Notes: generated by a model from the sequence alone, not told the origin. A stretch of DNA of 64,000 nucleotides from Ligustrum vulgare (GCA_963555705.1 OY743170.1:29339362-29403361), one strand, 5' to 3'; shown: positions 1 to 12,400, numbered from the stretch's first letter. Made by a program: numbers and translations.

Positions 1-1066
1 TCAAAAAGCTAGTTTGGGGGTAGAATGGTTAGAATGTGCATTTATTGATAGGTTGGAGGTCGTAGTTCTTGGTCTTGCACTTTAATTAAAGCATTTTGGT
101 CATCTGGTATAAACCATTACTTTACTAGCACAAAAACAGAAAAATGCTAAAGGTCTTATTATGTTCTTCAAAGCCTTTTTTACTCGAACAAGTAAGCTTG
201 TAAGGGTATTAAAACCCGGTACCCTAAACTCAACAAGGTTGGGAGTTATCATCCAAAAATTTGTTACACGGGTCAATTAGAAAGCTTAAGGGAGAGTGGA
301 CTTACACATAAGACGATCAAACATCTTTAACTTTACTTTGTCATCTTTGTGACTCGGGTTATTAAGTCTGAGGGGTTCTTTCAATCTAGTGCCCTACATT
401 CGTCTGGTTTGGGAGTCACCAATCTAACACTCACTAAAGGGGTCACATAGAAAGCAAATGAGAAATGTATTTCACAAAGATGGTAAAAGACAAAGACATG
501 AAAGGAAAAAAGAAAAAAGAAAAAAGTCTTCTATAAAAAGAAAAAGAAAAGAATTGCATGGTATAAGTCTCGTTGACTGAAACTGTGGAGATTAAAGGTG
601 CAGAATTAGGAATTACTTACCATCGATTTGTTGTGCATGCAAATTTCTAATTATGACTATCTTGCGTGGAAAGATAATGTCTAGAAATCACAATAAAGGA
701 AAACATGGGATTTGAGAGAAAAGCAAACAGTTGTGATCATCCATGAGTGATGTAAGGAAAATCATGGGATTCAGGCCTGACTTTGCATAATAAGCTACAC
801 AGTGTTACGTATATTTTTGCATAAGTGGGCCCTCGACATTGGCTATTTACACACACACACTTGAAAATTGAGCATTACTTGACTAGAATTATTTTTACTT
901 TGTTGTTCGAAACTCTTTGCCAGAGTATGGTTTGATTTAGATTATTGAGGCTTATGGTGACCATGTTGACACAACATAAACATTTGTTACTTGCAATTTC
1001 TTTCAGATTCATTAGGTTTATTTTAGATTGTTCGAGGACGAATAATAATTTCAGTTTGGGGGTATT
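1..1066 (+). mobile_element. 3' untranslated spacer of an Athila-like Ty3/gypsy element
   Basis: Non-coding DNA between the lost coding region (left of the window) and the 3' LTR. It carries two related boxes, about 198-300 and 350-450, each with a GGTACCCTAAA/GTGCCCTA-type core, a TTGGGAGT word and a GGGGTCA-type end followed by AGAAAGC. The same paired boxes occur, inverted, at 30180-30440 and 35820-36090. A purine tract (AGTTTGGGGGTA) is near position 11, and the true polypurine tract, CAGTTTGGGGGTATT, ends at 1066. The stretch just before it (TTGTTCGAGGACGA) is shared with the other Athila copies. The upstream coding part is outside the window. Confidence 0.8.
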
Positions 1067-2577
1067 TGATAAGTGCATTTATACACTTATTTATATATCT
1101 AAATTAGAATAAATTATTTTCATTCTTGAATAATTACTATATAATATCTTTGTATTTGTTTACATTGTAGGAATTTTCCAAAACATGGAAGAGTGAAGCA
1201 ATAAAGTGGAATAATACACATTTGGAAGTCAATTGGAGCTAAAAAGAAGAAATTGGGTGTTGGTATTGGCAACCGGGAATCCCAAGAGGAGCTAAGTAGA
1301 AGAAATCAGAACTTGAGAGCTTATTTGAAGATGGATTGAAGTTTGGAAGAAGAATTGGAGCGTTTGAAAAGTTCAGGGGCTTAATTGTTGCAATTAGAAG
1401 ATGAAGGACTCATGTGCAAATAAAGTTCAAGGACTTACTTAAACACACCGAAAAAGATGAATCATACTAAAAAGTTAGTACTGTGTGGCCATGACTTCTC
1501 AATCTGGTGGCCACGTGAGAATTTCCAAATTAACAGAATCACTTTTGACTGGGCAGCCACCACAATTAAACCTGCGCGGTCACGCAGCTTTCTGGCCCAG
1601 GCCCATGCTCGGATTTCCTTGTTTACCAAAGGTATTTTCTCAACTTATATATACAGCCTCTTATGCATGAATTTAGGGGACCTTCACGAGACTTATTTCC
1701 ACACTTTTACATTTACTTTCAAGAAGAGAATTCATCTTTCTATCATACAAATCTTAGGAGGAAAATCAAGGCGAAGGCTTGGGAATTGAAGATTACCAAC
1801 AGGAAGTGACTTCTTGGTGCAATTCTTCCTTTCTTTAGTTAATTTGACAAACTCAATATGCGTAGTTATTTATATTTCCGTGTATTTATTTCTTTATTGA
1901 TATACAATTAATTTATTAGTTGGGATATTCGATGTAGCTTAGTTTTACACTTTGAATTCTATAATTCTAGTTTTGTACTTTTGTTACATGTGTTGATTTT
2001 TTTTTTTGTTTAATACATGAATAAATTGATCACTTGTTGATTATTTAATAGATGTTTTCATAATCCGAGAGGTGAGCTAACACTTAGATCTAGGAATAAA
2101 ATCCAGTAATTCAACAATGATAGAGATATACGTTTTTTGTTATTGCGATCGTTACATGAATTCTTGTGTTTAATGCACCTAATCATTACGTCCTGCTGTC
2201 CAGAAACATAGTCGATTAATTTGGTAGAGTTTATTTAAACCTGAGAGGAGAATTTCATATGCACAGTGAATTTGATTGAACACATAAATAGGTGTAAAGC
2301 TAGATGAATAGAATTAAAAGTATTGACTATGTGAAATCGAATGTCCCAACACTTATAAACATCAATCTATAATATTTAAATGTCTTTTATTTTCTTTTGC
2401 TTTTTAGGTTAATATTTTGGTTCAATTCAAACATTTAAAGTTTACCGTTCAAAAAAGGCGAGAACTAACATAATGTCGATACTTAATTACAATCTCTGTG
2501 GGATGATAACTCGGACTCAAAAAGTCTATTTTATTACTTGGATGTGACATTGTACACATGCAATTTAGAATACATCA
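1067..2577 (+). mobile_element. Athila-like 3' LTR
   Basis: Starts TGATAAGTGCATTTATACAC directly after the polypurine tract. It shares segments with the Athila LTRs at 44662-46099 and 47718-48679, for example the word around CATAATCCGAGAGGTGAG near 2060. The 3' end is placed at about 2577 (ACATCA) because gag-like sequence of another element follows; the boundary could be 20 bases earlier. About 1.5 kb, similar to the other Athila LTRs here. It abuts the Tat-type gag remnant, so it was probably inserted into that element. Confidence 0.78.
1483..1653 (+). promoter_or_regulatory. Athila LTR promoter region with repeated GTGGCCAC words and TATA box
   Basis: GTGTGGCCATG (1483-1493), the palindrome GTGGCCAC (1507-1514) and a CTGCG/CGCAG inverted pair (1572-1587) lie 60-165 bases upstream of a TATATATA box (1646-1653). 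The arrangement suggests the U3/R boundary and transcription to the right. Promoter activity is inferred. Confidence 0.5.
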
Positions 2578-5051
2578 ACTCTCCTAATTATACACTTTAC
2601 CTCCACGGCCAGTTCTTCTTCTACATCAGTCATTCCATCATCCTCTGAATCATGTGTTTTCTCAACCTGTAGGACTACCTCAACGAAAGTATTATCCTCA
2701 CATTTTGAGGTGAAGGCTGCTTCTTTTGTCTCTTCTATTTCGTCTTGAATTCATTGGCCAATATGTAGTTACTGTCCATATTTGGAGGTAATGTGCCAAA
2801 TAGGATGCTACTTGATTGTCCAATATCATCTTCATCTTCATATTTCTATCTATGCTCAAACTTTGACTTCCCAACATGTTTACTTGTTGATACCTTTTCT
2901 ATTGGCTTCTATACACCTCCACTTTGTTAAACTGTGAGAGTGTTCTGATTCTCTACCCGAATGAAATTTGCAGACTTAGACTGTTTCATACCTTTTTGTT
3001 GTCTTATTTTGCCCGTAATTCCTTTGATAGCATCTCTTTTGCATCCTTGTCATCTCATCAAATGGCACCACCTTCCCTTCTTTACGACTGTATGAATGCT
3101 ACACATTTGAGCAATATGGTTGTGATCTCAATGTAATACTCTATGATATATTAGAATCTCCCAAATCTCCTAGCATATAACCACGAGTAATATGATCTTC
3201 TAAGAGTTGGCCTCAATTGTTCTCTAAGTAGCGGTGGTTCCATGGCATTGGTTGGCTCTCTGCATGCCATATTTTTATTTGCTGCGTTGCCAATTTCCTT
3301 TTGGCATTTAATAGATAAATTTTCATTTCCTTCATAAATAGCTTTTCCTTTTAACCTTTATAAAAGAACTTGGATGAGGTTCGTCTTCCGCTTCATCTAC
3401 CACCAATTTGAACTTTGGTAGGTCCTTTTTGCATTTTAACATCAAATGGTTGTGGGAATGGGTTTTCATCTACTGCCATATTCATTTTTTGATTCGAAGG
3501 TAATTCGCTATATTTCAATAGCATCCTGTGACCTGTAATAAATTGTGGAAAACCGAACAATTATTAATCATATGAGACCATGCATTATATCATTTTCAAT
3601 ATTTTCTACCCATAATTACTTCATGGTTTGAAATTTATGCTTATCACTCAAATTTAATTGTTTGTCCTAATATAATTGATCCATTATTGTATCAATTTTT
3701 GTCACATCGAATGAAATCACTCCAGTATTTTTATTTCTTTTTTTGCTAGTTCATCTTTGTTTGATATCTCTATCTTGGAACTTCTTTTTAAATTCAAAAT
3801 TGAAGCAACTTTGGGCGATTTAGATAAAAAAAAAAAAAAATTAGGCAAATGAACGAAACATTTGCTCCAAGCAGTTTTAAATCATTGAAGAAAATGCTCA
3901 GCCCATTCATTTGGTAATTGATGCAACTAATTCTACTAAAGTAACTTCTATTTCAGTTTTGTAAAATTGAGCATGAAATACGGCTCTAATTGTTGTCATG
4001 TTTGAACAAAGTTTGTTGGCAGGTTAATGAGCCATGAGAAAGCAAACCTAGTTAATGAACTTGGGAATAATCTCATCTTGTGATAGTTAGTAACTTCACC
4101 ACATTGTAATGTAAAATGCCCTATATGTTCCAAGGTAGATACTTCTCATAAACTACTGAACAAGGAAAATTAAGGCACCATAAACCCTCTTGGACAATGA
4201 TATACTTGATCTACCTAGTGAGGATAAGATTTTCTATTCATTATGTGAATTATTGACCGAGTTCCAAAGCACATCTAATCCTATAAGATTTCTGTTATTT
4301 GTTCCCTCAGCATGGCGTTGGGATCAAATGGAACTCCTACTAGCTATGGTATATAATTTATTGTTGGTGGTCTAATAGGATGAGCCCCAACATTAGCCAT
4401 GACTTGACCATTATTTGCTTCATTGTAACAATGAATGAATGGTTAGTTTGCTCCTTCATTAATACGTGTAACATTTGATCCTATGTTATGGATGTTTTTC
4501 CTCGTATTAAGGGTACCCTCAATATTGGATATTCCAACACCCCCGCGTTAGAAGGTCCAAGACCCCCCGTGTCGGACGGACCAACATGTGGTGCATATGG
4601 GCTTTGGTTAATGTTCACGGTTGGTTATCCAATGTTTGTATTTATGTTTAGCGAGTCATTGCCTATTAGGATCCTATTTTGGAAGTAATTACCCCTTCTC
4701 ATATTTTTTGTTTGACATACTTGACCTATCAGTTTATTCATAAGTTCGTTTAATGTATCTAGCTGTTTAACAATATTGTCGTCTATTTTCATTTCGAGCA
4801 AGTATTTCTATAGTACGAATGCGTTGTAAGTTGACCTACTCAACAATGTCTTAAATGAGTTCTCCCAGCAAAGCATGCATGGTACGTGGGTCAACTCCGT
4901 CTTTAGTTCATAATAATTGCGAGATCCTTCTATCTCTTGGTGCTCTACTGACCCTCAAATTGCTCAATTACAGAAGGAACATATCGCTGTACAACCCGCT
5001 CCCTATTAGAGTTTTTACGAGACGTGATGCTTCAAACTTTCCAACACCAAT
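2578..5051 (-). pseudogene. Degraded gag of a Tat-type Ty3/gypsy element (copy 1)
   Basis: Read on the minus strand, this aligns segment by segment with the plus-strand gag at 16994-19620. The clearest match is the capsid-like stretch at about 3880-4030, and another is the linker at about 3380-3490, which encodes a VDENPFP motif in both copies. No long frame survives. Family knowledge: this is the retrotransposon gag fold followed by a Cys/His-containing linker in Tat/Ogre/Retand-like elements; the lineage is assigned by resemblance only. Protease and pol are absent, because the copy is cut at 2577 by the Athila LTR. Confidence 0.72.
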
Positions 5052-5714
5052 TGTCCCACTAGGCACTTCAAATCGTTTTTCATTGGTATTGTTTCGCTCG
5101 TGATGCCAATTAAAAAGGAATCAGAAAAAAGTTTACGGGACAAACCTCTTATGACAAAGTCTAAACAAATCTTAAGTTACAAGATGCCTCCAAGGGACAC
5201 AAGCACACAAATTAAACAAAGGAAAACCCAATAAAATCTAAGATATGAAAATTACATCTTTGTTTGAGAGTTTTGATTTGTTGTTCTCTCTAAATGTCTA
5301 ACTTTCTACAATTTTACAAGTTCTACTAACTGCCTCCTACTTTAAATTTCTAATATACCTCCTAGGTTTCTTAGCTGCTTCTAGTAATTGTTATTCACTT
5401 CTTTGTACAATTGTCTTTCACTTCCTTACACTAAGAAACTTCCCATGATCGAACTTGAGTTGCACACATTCTCATCAACCTTTCGTATTGTACCAACTAC
5501 CCATAATCTCACCAACCATTTACGTTGTGATAACCTTTTGTAATGTCTTCAACAAGTTGCCTTAGATCATGGGGGTGAATATTGGAAATTGCCTCTTTAT
5601 TTGTATCTTGTTTGATTGCCCAATCGCTTGAAAAAGCTCTATTCGTCCAATGGCCCAGACTCCTCTACATCACCCTAATATTTGTAATGGGCTCTTATTA
5701 TTTGGGGCTGTAAG
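5052..5714 (-). mobile_element. Primer-binding site and LTR fragment of Tat copy 1
   Basis: The minus strand at about 5052-5074 reads AGTGCCTAGTGGGACAA, aligned with GGCATGCCCAGTGG of copy 2, and marks the PBS. Beyond it lies LTR sequence matching copy 2 (about 16400-16977), including the AATAAAATCTAAGATATGAA region. The LTR is interrupted at 5714 by the next LTR unit. It resumes after 7915, where AACACATAAAGATACCC matches copy 2 near 16310. Confidence 0.65.
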
Positions 5715-5807
5715 TGTTATGCCCTAGGTCCAATCGTTTGACCAAACACTTACTAATATATTTGATGCATTTAATATATGGCAGATCTGTTATTTAATTG
5801 ATTTCTA

Positions 5808-5833
5808 ATATTATTATTATTATTATTATTATT
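5808..5833. repeat. (TTA)n microsatellite
   Basis: About eight uninterrupted TTA/ATT units inside the LTR unit. Confidence 0.9.
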
Positions 5834-5903
5834 CTTGCAAATTAAATCAACGGAGTCCGTAAATTCAAATCTTTATAACTTGTCAATCACAAGGAGTTGT
5901 GAT

Positions 5904-6517
5904 TAGTGTTGGCAACGGGGCGGATCGGGGTCGCCCCGAATTTTTTTTGCCCGATCTGGATCCGCCCCGCGATCCGTCAAATTTCGGGTCGGGGCGGGGC
6001 GGATCGGATCGGTCCACCGATCCGTGGACCGATCGGCCAGAATTATTTTTTAATTTTTTTAAATTTCTTTAAATATATTTTAAATTAAATCTTTTATAAA
6101 AAATTTAGAAATTTTATTTTTTTTATTAAATTTTATTTATTTTATTGAAACGAGACGTATAGAGGCCGATTCTCTTATTCAACGGATCGAGTTTTTTTGC
6201 CATCACTTATTGGAATTCTTTCTTCAAATGAAGAACATGAAAAATGTGTTTTCTTTAAAATGCAAAAATTGTAGCTTATTCACAGAAATTAAAGTTTGCT
6301 ACAAAATTTACATATTAAATTTTTATACATGATAAAAAATTATATTAAAAAAAATGTCGGATCGCGGATCGGGGCGGATCGGATAAGCCCCGATCCAAAT
6401 CCGCTCCATGAATTTTCGAATCTGGGTGGATCACATAAATTTCGATCCGTCGATCCACAGATCGGGATTTTTTCGGATCGGATCGACGGGGCGGATCAAA
6501 TTTTTTTGCCATCTCTA
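5904..6517. mobile_element. hAT-type MITE with GC-rich GGATCGG-rich arms
   Basis: Termini TAGTGTTGGCAA and (reverse complement of the right end) TAGAGATGGCAA match the TAGNGNTGGCAA ends of plant hAT MITEs. They are flanked by an 8-bp duplication, GTTGTGAT (5896-5903) and GTTGTCAT (6518-6525), 7 of 8 identical. Both arms are built from GGATCGG/CCGATCC words, while the centre is AT-rich. An internal TTTTTTTGCCATCACTTA near 6196-6211 looks like another terminus, so the unit may be two MITEs nested or joined. Confidence 0.82.
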
Positions 6518-7915
6518 GTTGTCATCGTGAGATATAAGTTACAATCGAATCTTAAATATCCTTGGTCATAAAGTAATATCGAGATACAGATATCTTTATT
6601 ACGGATATACCAACACGTGTGTCATTGCCCGCTTTAGAAGTGAGTAGCTGATCTCGCAAGCTAAGATGTAGAGACATCTAAATGAACACGTGGATGTTTT
6701 GTTAAGAGAACAAAACATTGGAGACCCAAAATGGAGATTCCACAAGGATAACTATCTGAGTGTCAGTGGTTAATCTCCAACGTTCGTTAGTGAATTAATC
6801 ATTTGACTTGAGGTCATCATAGTACCTTATATGAGGGCAGTCATACTTTGGTGATGTCGGATGTTGCTCTGAAAGGAGTCGCTAATACGATGTTGTTGGG
6901 GTATGTCAAGAATCACATGAATGTTGTGAATGATCAATATAGGATTCGTCACTCTTAGATAGTAAGAGATTATGATCTGCGTTTTATTTGGTTAAGTCGA
7001 TATCGAAATCCTTGACCAAGGTGAATTAATAAAGTCGAAAATAGTTTCGACGTTTATTGACTTAAGAGCGAAATAAAAGATATGATCAATAAACGAGATT
7101 GACACATTTCCATATCTCGTAATTGATCGGATCATATTGACGAAGGAATTAAAGTTTCATAATAAACAAACTAGTTTGGTTTTGTCACACCAAGTGACAT
7201 TAACCATCACATGTATTGCCCGACACATTGTTAGATGTCAATTTGGGACAACTAATGTGAATTAATTAATGTAGGTGAATTAATGATTCATTTAAAAGAG
7301 TTTTAATTAATCTTATTTTGATTAGATCAAAATAATAATTCACGTAGTTTGACATCGTGGTTGAGAATATAAAGGGTCACAGACAAAGGGAGAACTAGAA
7401 GAATGTGATTAAAATTAATTAATTAACAAGTGTTCGACATTTGTAGAATTAATTATATTGTTTATTAATAGGCTCGAGTTAATTAATTGAATTGATTAAC
7501 TAATGTCCCATGTTTAATTAATTGGATTAATTAAACCACATGGACCGGGTCGTGTTTAAGTTATGGGCCAAGTCCACTCTAACTTATATATTAATAAACA
7601 ACTAGGGTTTGGAAACAAAAAAAACCATAATTCATTTTTCATTATTCTCTTGTTAGCACAAGAAGAGAGAAATCCTAGACTCTCGTTCTTATTCTCTCGT
7701 GTGGATCACCTTTGGAGGCTGTACAATTGGACAGCTGTGGTGTGCAAGTAAATTGGAGAAAGAATCAAGATTCTCAAAGTAGTCTGCAAGAACATCAAGA
7801 GGTAATGTTCTTTATCACGATTTCTATCAAACACAAAACAGATCCTCGTTTGGGAATTGAAAATATTTTATATTCCGCTGTGTATGATTAAGTAAATTTT
7901 TAACAGGCTTCCATA

Positions 7916-8235
7916 TTGGACCCTTAAATTGGGTATCTTTATGTGTTTACACTCACATTTTCCTTTGATGACTGTGAAAGACTTTTTTGAAATACTTTTT
8001 AAATTTGTTTTGTTATTTCAAAGTGACTAGAAATATTATTTCTTTATTGTGCTTGTTGATAATTGAAAAATTAAATAAAAAATTTAGACCAACTTAACAG
8101 AATTTTTGTAGTAATTGCTGGAATTTTGGAAAATTAAATAATATTTTTCATTGATTGAAATTATGAGTGTATTGGAGAAAATACATAGAGCCCGACCTTC
8201 AATTTGTTGGAACCATTTACCTGATATATATACGG
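7916..8235. other. End of Tat copy 1 LTR, then unassigned DNA
   Basis: The first ~60 bases continue the Tat copy 1 LTR. The rest is AT-rich with no feature I can support. Confidence 0.45.
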
Positions 8236-8402
8236 CTCTATTTGGTAACACTATAGTAATTACAAATTGATTTATTTATATTTTTGAGGTAAAATATGTG
8301 GTTAAAAAGTGGAGAGTAAAAATATATGTGGTTAAAAAGTAATTTCGAAAATTATGTTATATATAAATTGTAATTATTGTATTAAAGAACAAATGGTACA
8401 AT
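8236..8402. mobile_element. Candidate short MITE
   Basis: The ends GGCTCTATTTGGTAACAC and, reversed, TTGTACCATTTGTTCTTTAA are diverged inverted repeats that continue into TAATTACAA on both sides. The ends resemble Tourist-like TIRs seen elsewhere in the window. No clear target duplication was found. Confidence 0.4.
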
Positions 8403-8935
8403 GTCGACCTAGGAAGTAGGAATGCATGCCACTTCCCAGGCTTCAGCCTCCTAATTGGTTGCTGAGGTTGACTAAAACATGTCATCATTTTCCTAGGACA
8501 TAGTTGGGCGTAAATCATGATTACTTGTTATCTAGGTAATCAACGATTGGTTGAAAATGAGGTGTGCAAGTCATGAATGCCACTTGTCATTTTTGTAGTG
8601 GTTGATTATTAGGCGTTGACTGTTTTTCAAGGACAATTAACGTCCGATCTTCGACCCATGCTCTGGTGTCCAGCCTAACTATAATCCAAGAATGATTCTT
8701 TAATCCCTTCTTAAGGTGGCGTGAGATCGGACACCAACAGTACTTTAAGTTTATTACGCACATAATAATATGCATAAAGTATTGATTAGGTTGTACATTA
8801 ATCGCAAGTTACAACGCATATAATGAATTGAGGAAACTTTAACAAAATTATGGTTTTCCATGGTTGAAGCATAGAATTAAAGTCGAGTACCTGTACGGAA
8901 CTAAGATGAGTAGCAAGACAAATTAACCTCCCAAG
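8403..8935. other. No recognised feature
   Basis: Unique-looking sequence; short open frames only, none with a recognisable family. Confidence 0.5.
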
Positions 8936-9978
8936 CAGGGGCGGAACCACGTTAGGGCATCAGTCGGCTGAAGCCAACTACGATTTTTGGAAGATTTTGA
9001 AGTTCTTTTCTGGGTGCCCAATGCAGTTGGTCATTTCTCCAACGAAGCCGACTATAATCCTCCAACTCCATAAGCCCAAACCTCAAATCCTTACCAATTT
9101 CAATCCATATCAGAATCGAGACTCCGAGACCGAGAGAAACGCGTTGCAGGGTCCTCTTCTCAGCCTTAGCTTCTCCTGCTGCCGCCAACTGACGTGAAAC
9201 CCTCGCCCATTTCGCCGACCGACAAACTTGTCCTCTGAACTCTGAAGTGCAGCGCTCCTCCAGTCCTCCTGCTTTCGCCGGATCCGTCCCTGCTCCTGTT
9301 ACCGGTTTGTTCTAATTTCTCAAGTTCTTGGTAAGTCATAATTCATAAGTAGTAATTACTAATTAAACTGAAATGTTACTATTTATTTTGGTTATTTCTT
9401 AATATGGTGGTTTAATTATTGGTTATTAATGTAGTGTTGAATTTGTTGATTAATTTATTTAAGTTATTTAGGGTTTATTTAGAATTATGGAATTTTGTGA
9501 TAGTTAATTTATTTATTATAAAAGGATTTATCAATTTTTTTATGGTTGATTGGTAGACTAGTTGTTAATTTATTTTTTTTATTAGTAAAAGGCTTACTTA
9601 GCTTTTTTGTAATAGTTTATAGTAAAATGGAGAATAAATTTCAATCAAATTCCATGGTCATCTATATTTAGAAGGGAAATTGATATGGATGTCATCGTTG
9701 ATAAGTTTTATCGTGTGGGGAGTAGGAGGATGCGTCACAAGTTTCACCTCAAGATATTTTGTATTGCACATTTGTGATTTTTTTTTTTAGCTCTTAAATA
9801 TTGTCATTTAAGTAAAAATATTTTGTTGTGTTTATGAATTTGAAGTCTTAATTTTTATTTTTTGCTTCAAAAAAAAACTTCGGGGGCTCCACCCCCGGAA
9901 GAGGAGGGGGGGGGGGGGGGGGACTACCCTCATATTTTTTCTAGCCTACTACATTTATATATCCTAGTTCCGCCCCTG
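8936..9978. mobile_element. Non-autonomous hAT element with perfect 8-bp target duplication
   Basis: The terminal inverted repeat CAGGGGCGGAAC is present at both ends, flanked by CTCCCAAG at 8928-8935 and 9979-9986. An 8-bp duplication and CAGGGGCGG ends are typical of Ac-like hAT elements in plants. The 1.04-kb interior holds a C-rich leader-like left end, an AT-rich centre and a right subterminal region with GGGGGCTCCACCCCC. No transposase frame is recognisable, so it is a deletion derivative needing an enzyme in trans. Confidence 0.88.
9906..9922 (+). repeat. G17 homopolymer
   Basis: Seventeen G in a row in the hAT right arm; potential G-quadruplex and a likely assembly weak point. Confidence 0.9.
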
Positions 9979-10186
9979 CTCCCAAGTGATTTGAGTTATC
10001 TTATATATCTAGTAACCTGGGTCTTCCTTATTTCATATATCATTTTAGCCCAATATTAAACAATGGGATTGCATAGAATAATAGATTTTCTAGGTTTTTC
10101 CTGGGAAAAATAAGTGATGCATGGGACATGGGGAATTGAATCGCTTATTTCTAACTTGTGAAATTTGCAATTTTTTATACATGTTT

Positions 10187-10641
10187 TGTTAGAAAATTTA
10201 TTACAGATAATAATTTATCTATAATCTGAATAATCATCATGTTGGAATTATCAAGAATTAAATAACTTAAGCGGAAGCGTACCTTAATCAAACGTGATTC
10301 ACGATGAACGATTTGGTTGGTTGGATCTTCTAAATCGATACGTAGTCCTTATTATCTCTCTGATAATGAGATGTCAGACAAGATGAACAGTACGTAGGAT
10401 TCAGGGACCATAACCGACTTTATATACTGAATTGCCAATTAACCTAATCCGGCCCATCATGAATTAGGTAATGGCCTGGTATCTACACATAAAAGCCCAT
10501 ACATTTAATTAGATACATTAAAGCCCAATATACTAAATCCTTATTAGATCACTTTAAATGGGCTTAACCAAAATTGATAGCCTTTTATTCAATACACAAT
10601 AATTCACATATAAGCCCACACGATTGATTAAAATCCTTACA
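10187..10641 (-). repeat. Copia 3' LTR
   Basis: Preceded in element orientation by the purine tract CCCAAGTGGAAGAT (about 10642-10655). Nearly identical to 14439-14893. Confidence 0.88.
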
Positions 10642-10655
10642 ATCTTCCACTTGGG

Positions 10656-11509
10656 CTATATGTGTAACCTTACAATTGTGTATCAATCATAACCTTATGA
10701 GTACTCAGAATTTTGCTATCATTACTGAATGCATCCCCAAACAATCCGGTCCATCAATTATATCAACATAGGATCAAAGCGGCTTTCGCTACATTAATCG
10801 TAACTAAACCTTCAATGGTCACGTATATCGACATAACTGAATGACATGGATCAAGTATGGATGTGTAGCATGGAAATTACATGTAATGTGATCTTCAACA
10901 TGCCTATTTCCAACTGGTCCGACTTAAGTGAGATCATCCTTAAACAAGTTCAGAGATAATAAACCTGAAACCTTACAGCTGTAAATAACTTTAACTTTAA
11001 ACTGTATCCGAAATGACAATAAATGTGTCTAATGCACCCAAAATACAAACTCCCACTGAAACCGAATATCCTTAAGAAATACAACACCCATATGAGTAAT
11101 GTACTCATGAAAGACCTTGAGTTGTAATACTTTAGTAAGCGGATCCGCAATTATGGAGTTTGTCCCAATGTGCTCTTATTGATACGTGTCCACTCTGAAC
11201 TATATCCTTCACAACCAGGAACTTATGTCAATGTATTTTGACTTAGTTGAGTTCCTGTTGTTACTGGAATATAAATCTGCTGAGTTATTGTCACAATATA
11301 ACTTTAGTGGTCTTTCTATACCGTACAGTATATACAGCCCAGTGACAAAATTTCGCAGCTATATTCCATAATTAGATGCCCCCAAAATTGCTACAACTGT
11401 GCTGTCAAGTGAAAGAAGCTAAAGTGTCTGTTAAGCACTCCATCCGGAAATAGCTCCAACAACTAGCAGATAAACGTAGCCTGATGTGGATCTTTTACTG
11501 TTTTGGCAT
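10656..11509 (-). pseudogene. Eroded 3' end of copia pol
   Basis: Lies between the RNase H piece and the purine tract. Minus-strand translation gives scattered words expected of the C-terminal RNase H tail, but no continuous frame. Support is mainly positional. Confidence 0.4.
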
Positions 11510-12400
11510 CTAGAAAAAATCGGAATCATAATACCATATGATCTCCAACTGATCCGATTTTCTGTATGTGAACATGTAATCTTTTATTCTCTTTAAATAT
11601 CTTATAACCCATGTTTGGCTGCTTTCCGAATGATCCATCTCAGGGTTACTTAAATATCTCCTTAGTATCCCAATAACGTATGCAATATCCAAACGCATAC
11701 AAATTTGAATATATATCAGATTCCCTATAGCTTAACTATATGGGAGTCTCTGCATTTCTTTAACTTCAAGATAACTTTTCGGGCATTAGTTGAGACTGAA
11801 TTGTCTCCCTTAGCGATAGGGGTTTCCCCTGATTTACTGTCTTGCATGCCAAACCTCTTAAGTATTTTATCGATATAGCCCTTTTGTGACAATCCAAGAA
11901 TACCCCGAGAAAAATCTCGGTGTATCTGAATTCCTAATACAAAAGAGACGTCACCAAGATTTTTAATCTCAAAATTCCTTGACAAAAATCTCATAATTTT
12001 ATATGACATGCCTATATCATTAGTGGCAAGCAATAATCAACATATAAAACCAGGACAATATACTTACTCCCACTGAACTTGTAAATCTCAAGACCAAATG
12101 AGATAATTACTTGATGAAATTTGTATTACCCTTAACGGGAAGCTGGCTTGAGTACATAAATGGATTTCTTTAATTTGCAAACCGTCTCATCAAGGTCTCC
12201 ATTGAGAAACGTCGTCTTAACATCCATTTGATGTAACTCGAGGTCAAAATGTGCAACAACCTGACTTTCCTGAAAGAGTCTTTCATTGAAATCGAAGAGA
12301 AAGTCTCTTTACAATCAATGCCATCATTCTGTGTAAAGCCCTTAGATACAAGACGAACCTTATATCTTTCCACATTACCTATCGAATCCCTCTTGGTTTA
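11510..12400 (-). pseudogene. Copia reverse transcriptase/RNase H remnant
   Basis: The minus strand encodes, in three separate pieces, the fingers/palm start (ERYKVRLVSKGFTQ, about 12330-12373), the connection part (KNLGDVSFVLGIQIHRD, about 11930-11970) and the start of RNase H (RLDIAYVIGILRRYLSNP, about 11640-11698). These are landmarks of the copia RT-RNase H polyprotein, which copies element RNA into DNA. Frames change between pieces and stops intervene. The strongly conserved YVDD block lies between the first two pieces and is not readable. Confidence 0.8.

Larger units (their letters stand above)
5715..7915 (+). mobile_element. Probable solo LTR (class uncertain, copia suspected), split by a MITE
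   Basis: Begins TGTTATGCCC and ends TTTTTAACA, with an ATATAAAGG-like box near 7370 and an untranslated leader-like tract after it. No internal retrotransposon sequence follows: the flanking Tat-copy-1 LTR simply continues at 7916. Without the 614-bp MITE and its duplication the unit is about 1.58 kb. Flanks are not a clean 5-bp duplication (GTAAG versus GGCTT; GGCTG/GGCTT only if four extra bases are allowed). No second copy is in the window. Confidence 0.55.

Noticed and set aside
4855..5103. 82-codon plus-strand frame similar to a minus-strand frame at 16854-17159
   Set aside because: Their similarity is real but reflects antisense reading of the homologous Tat PBS/gag start in the two inverted copies.
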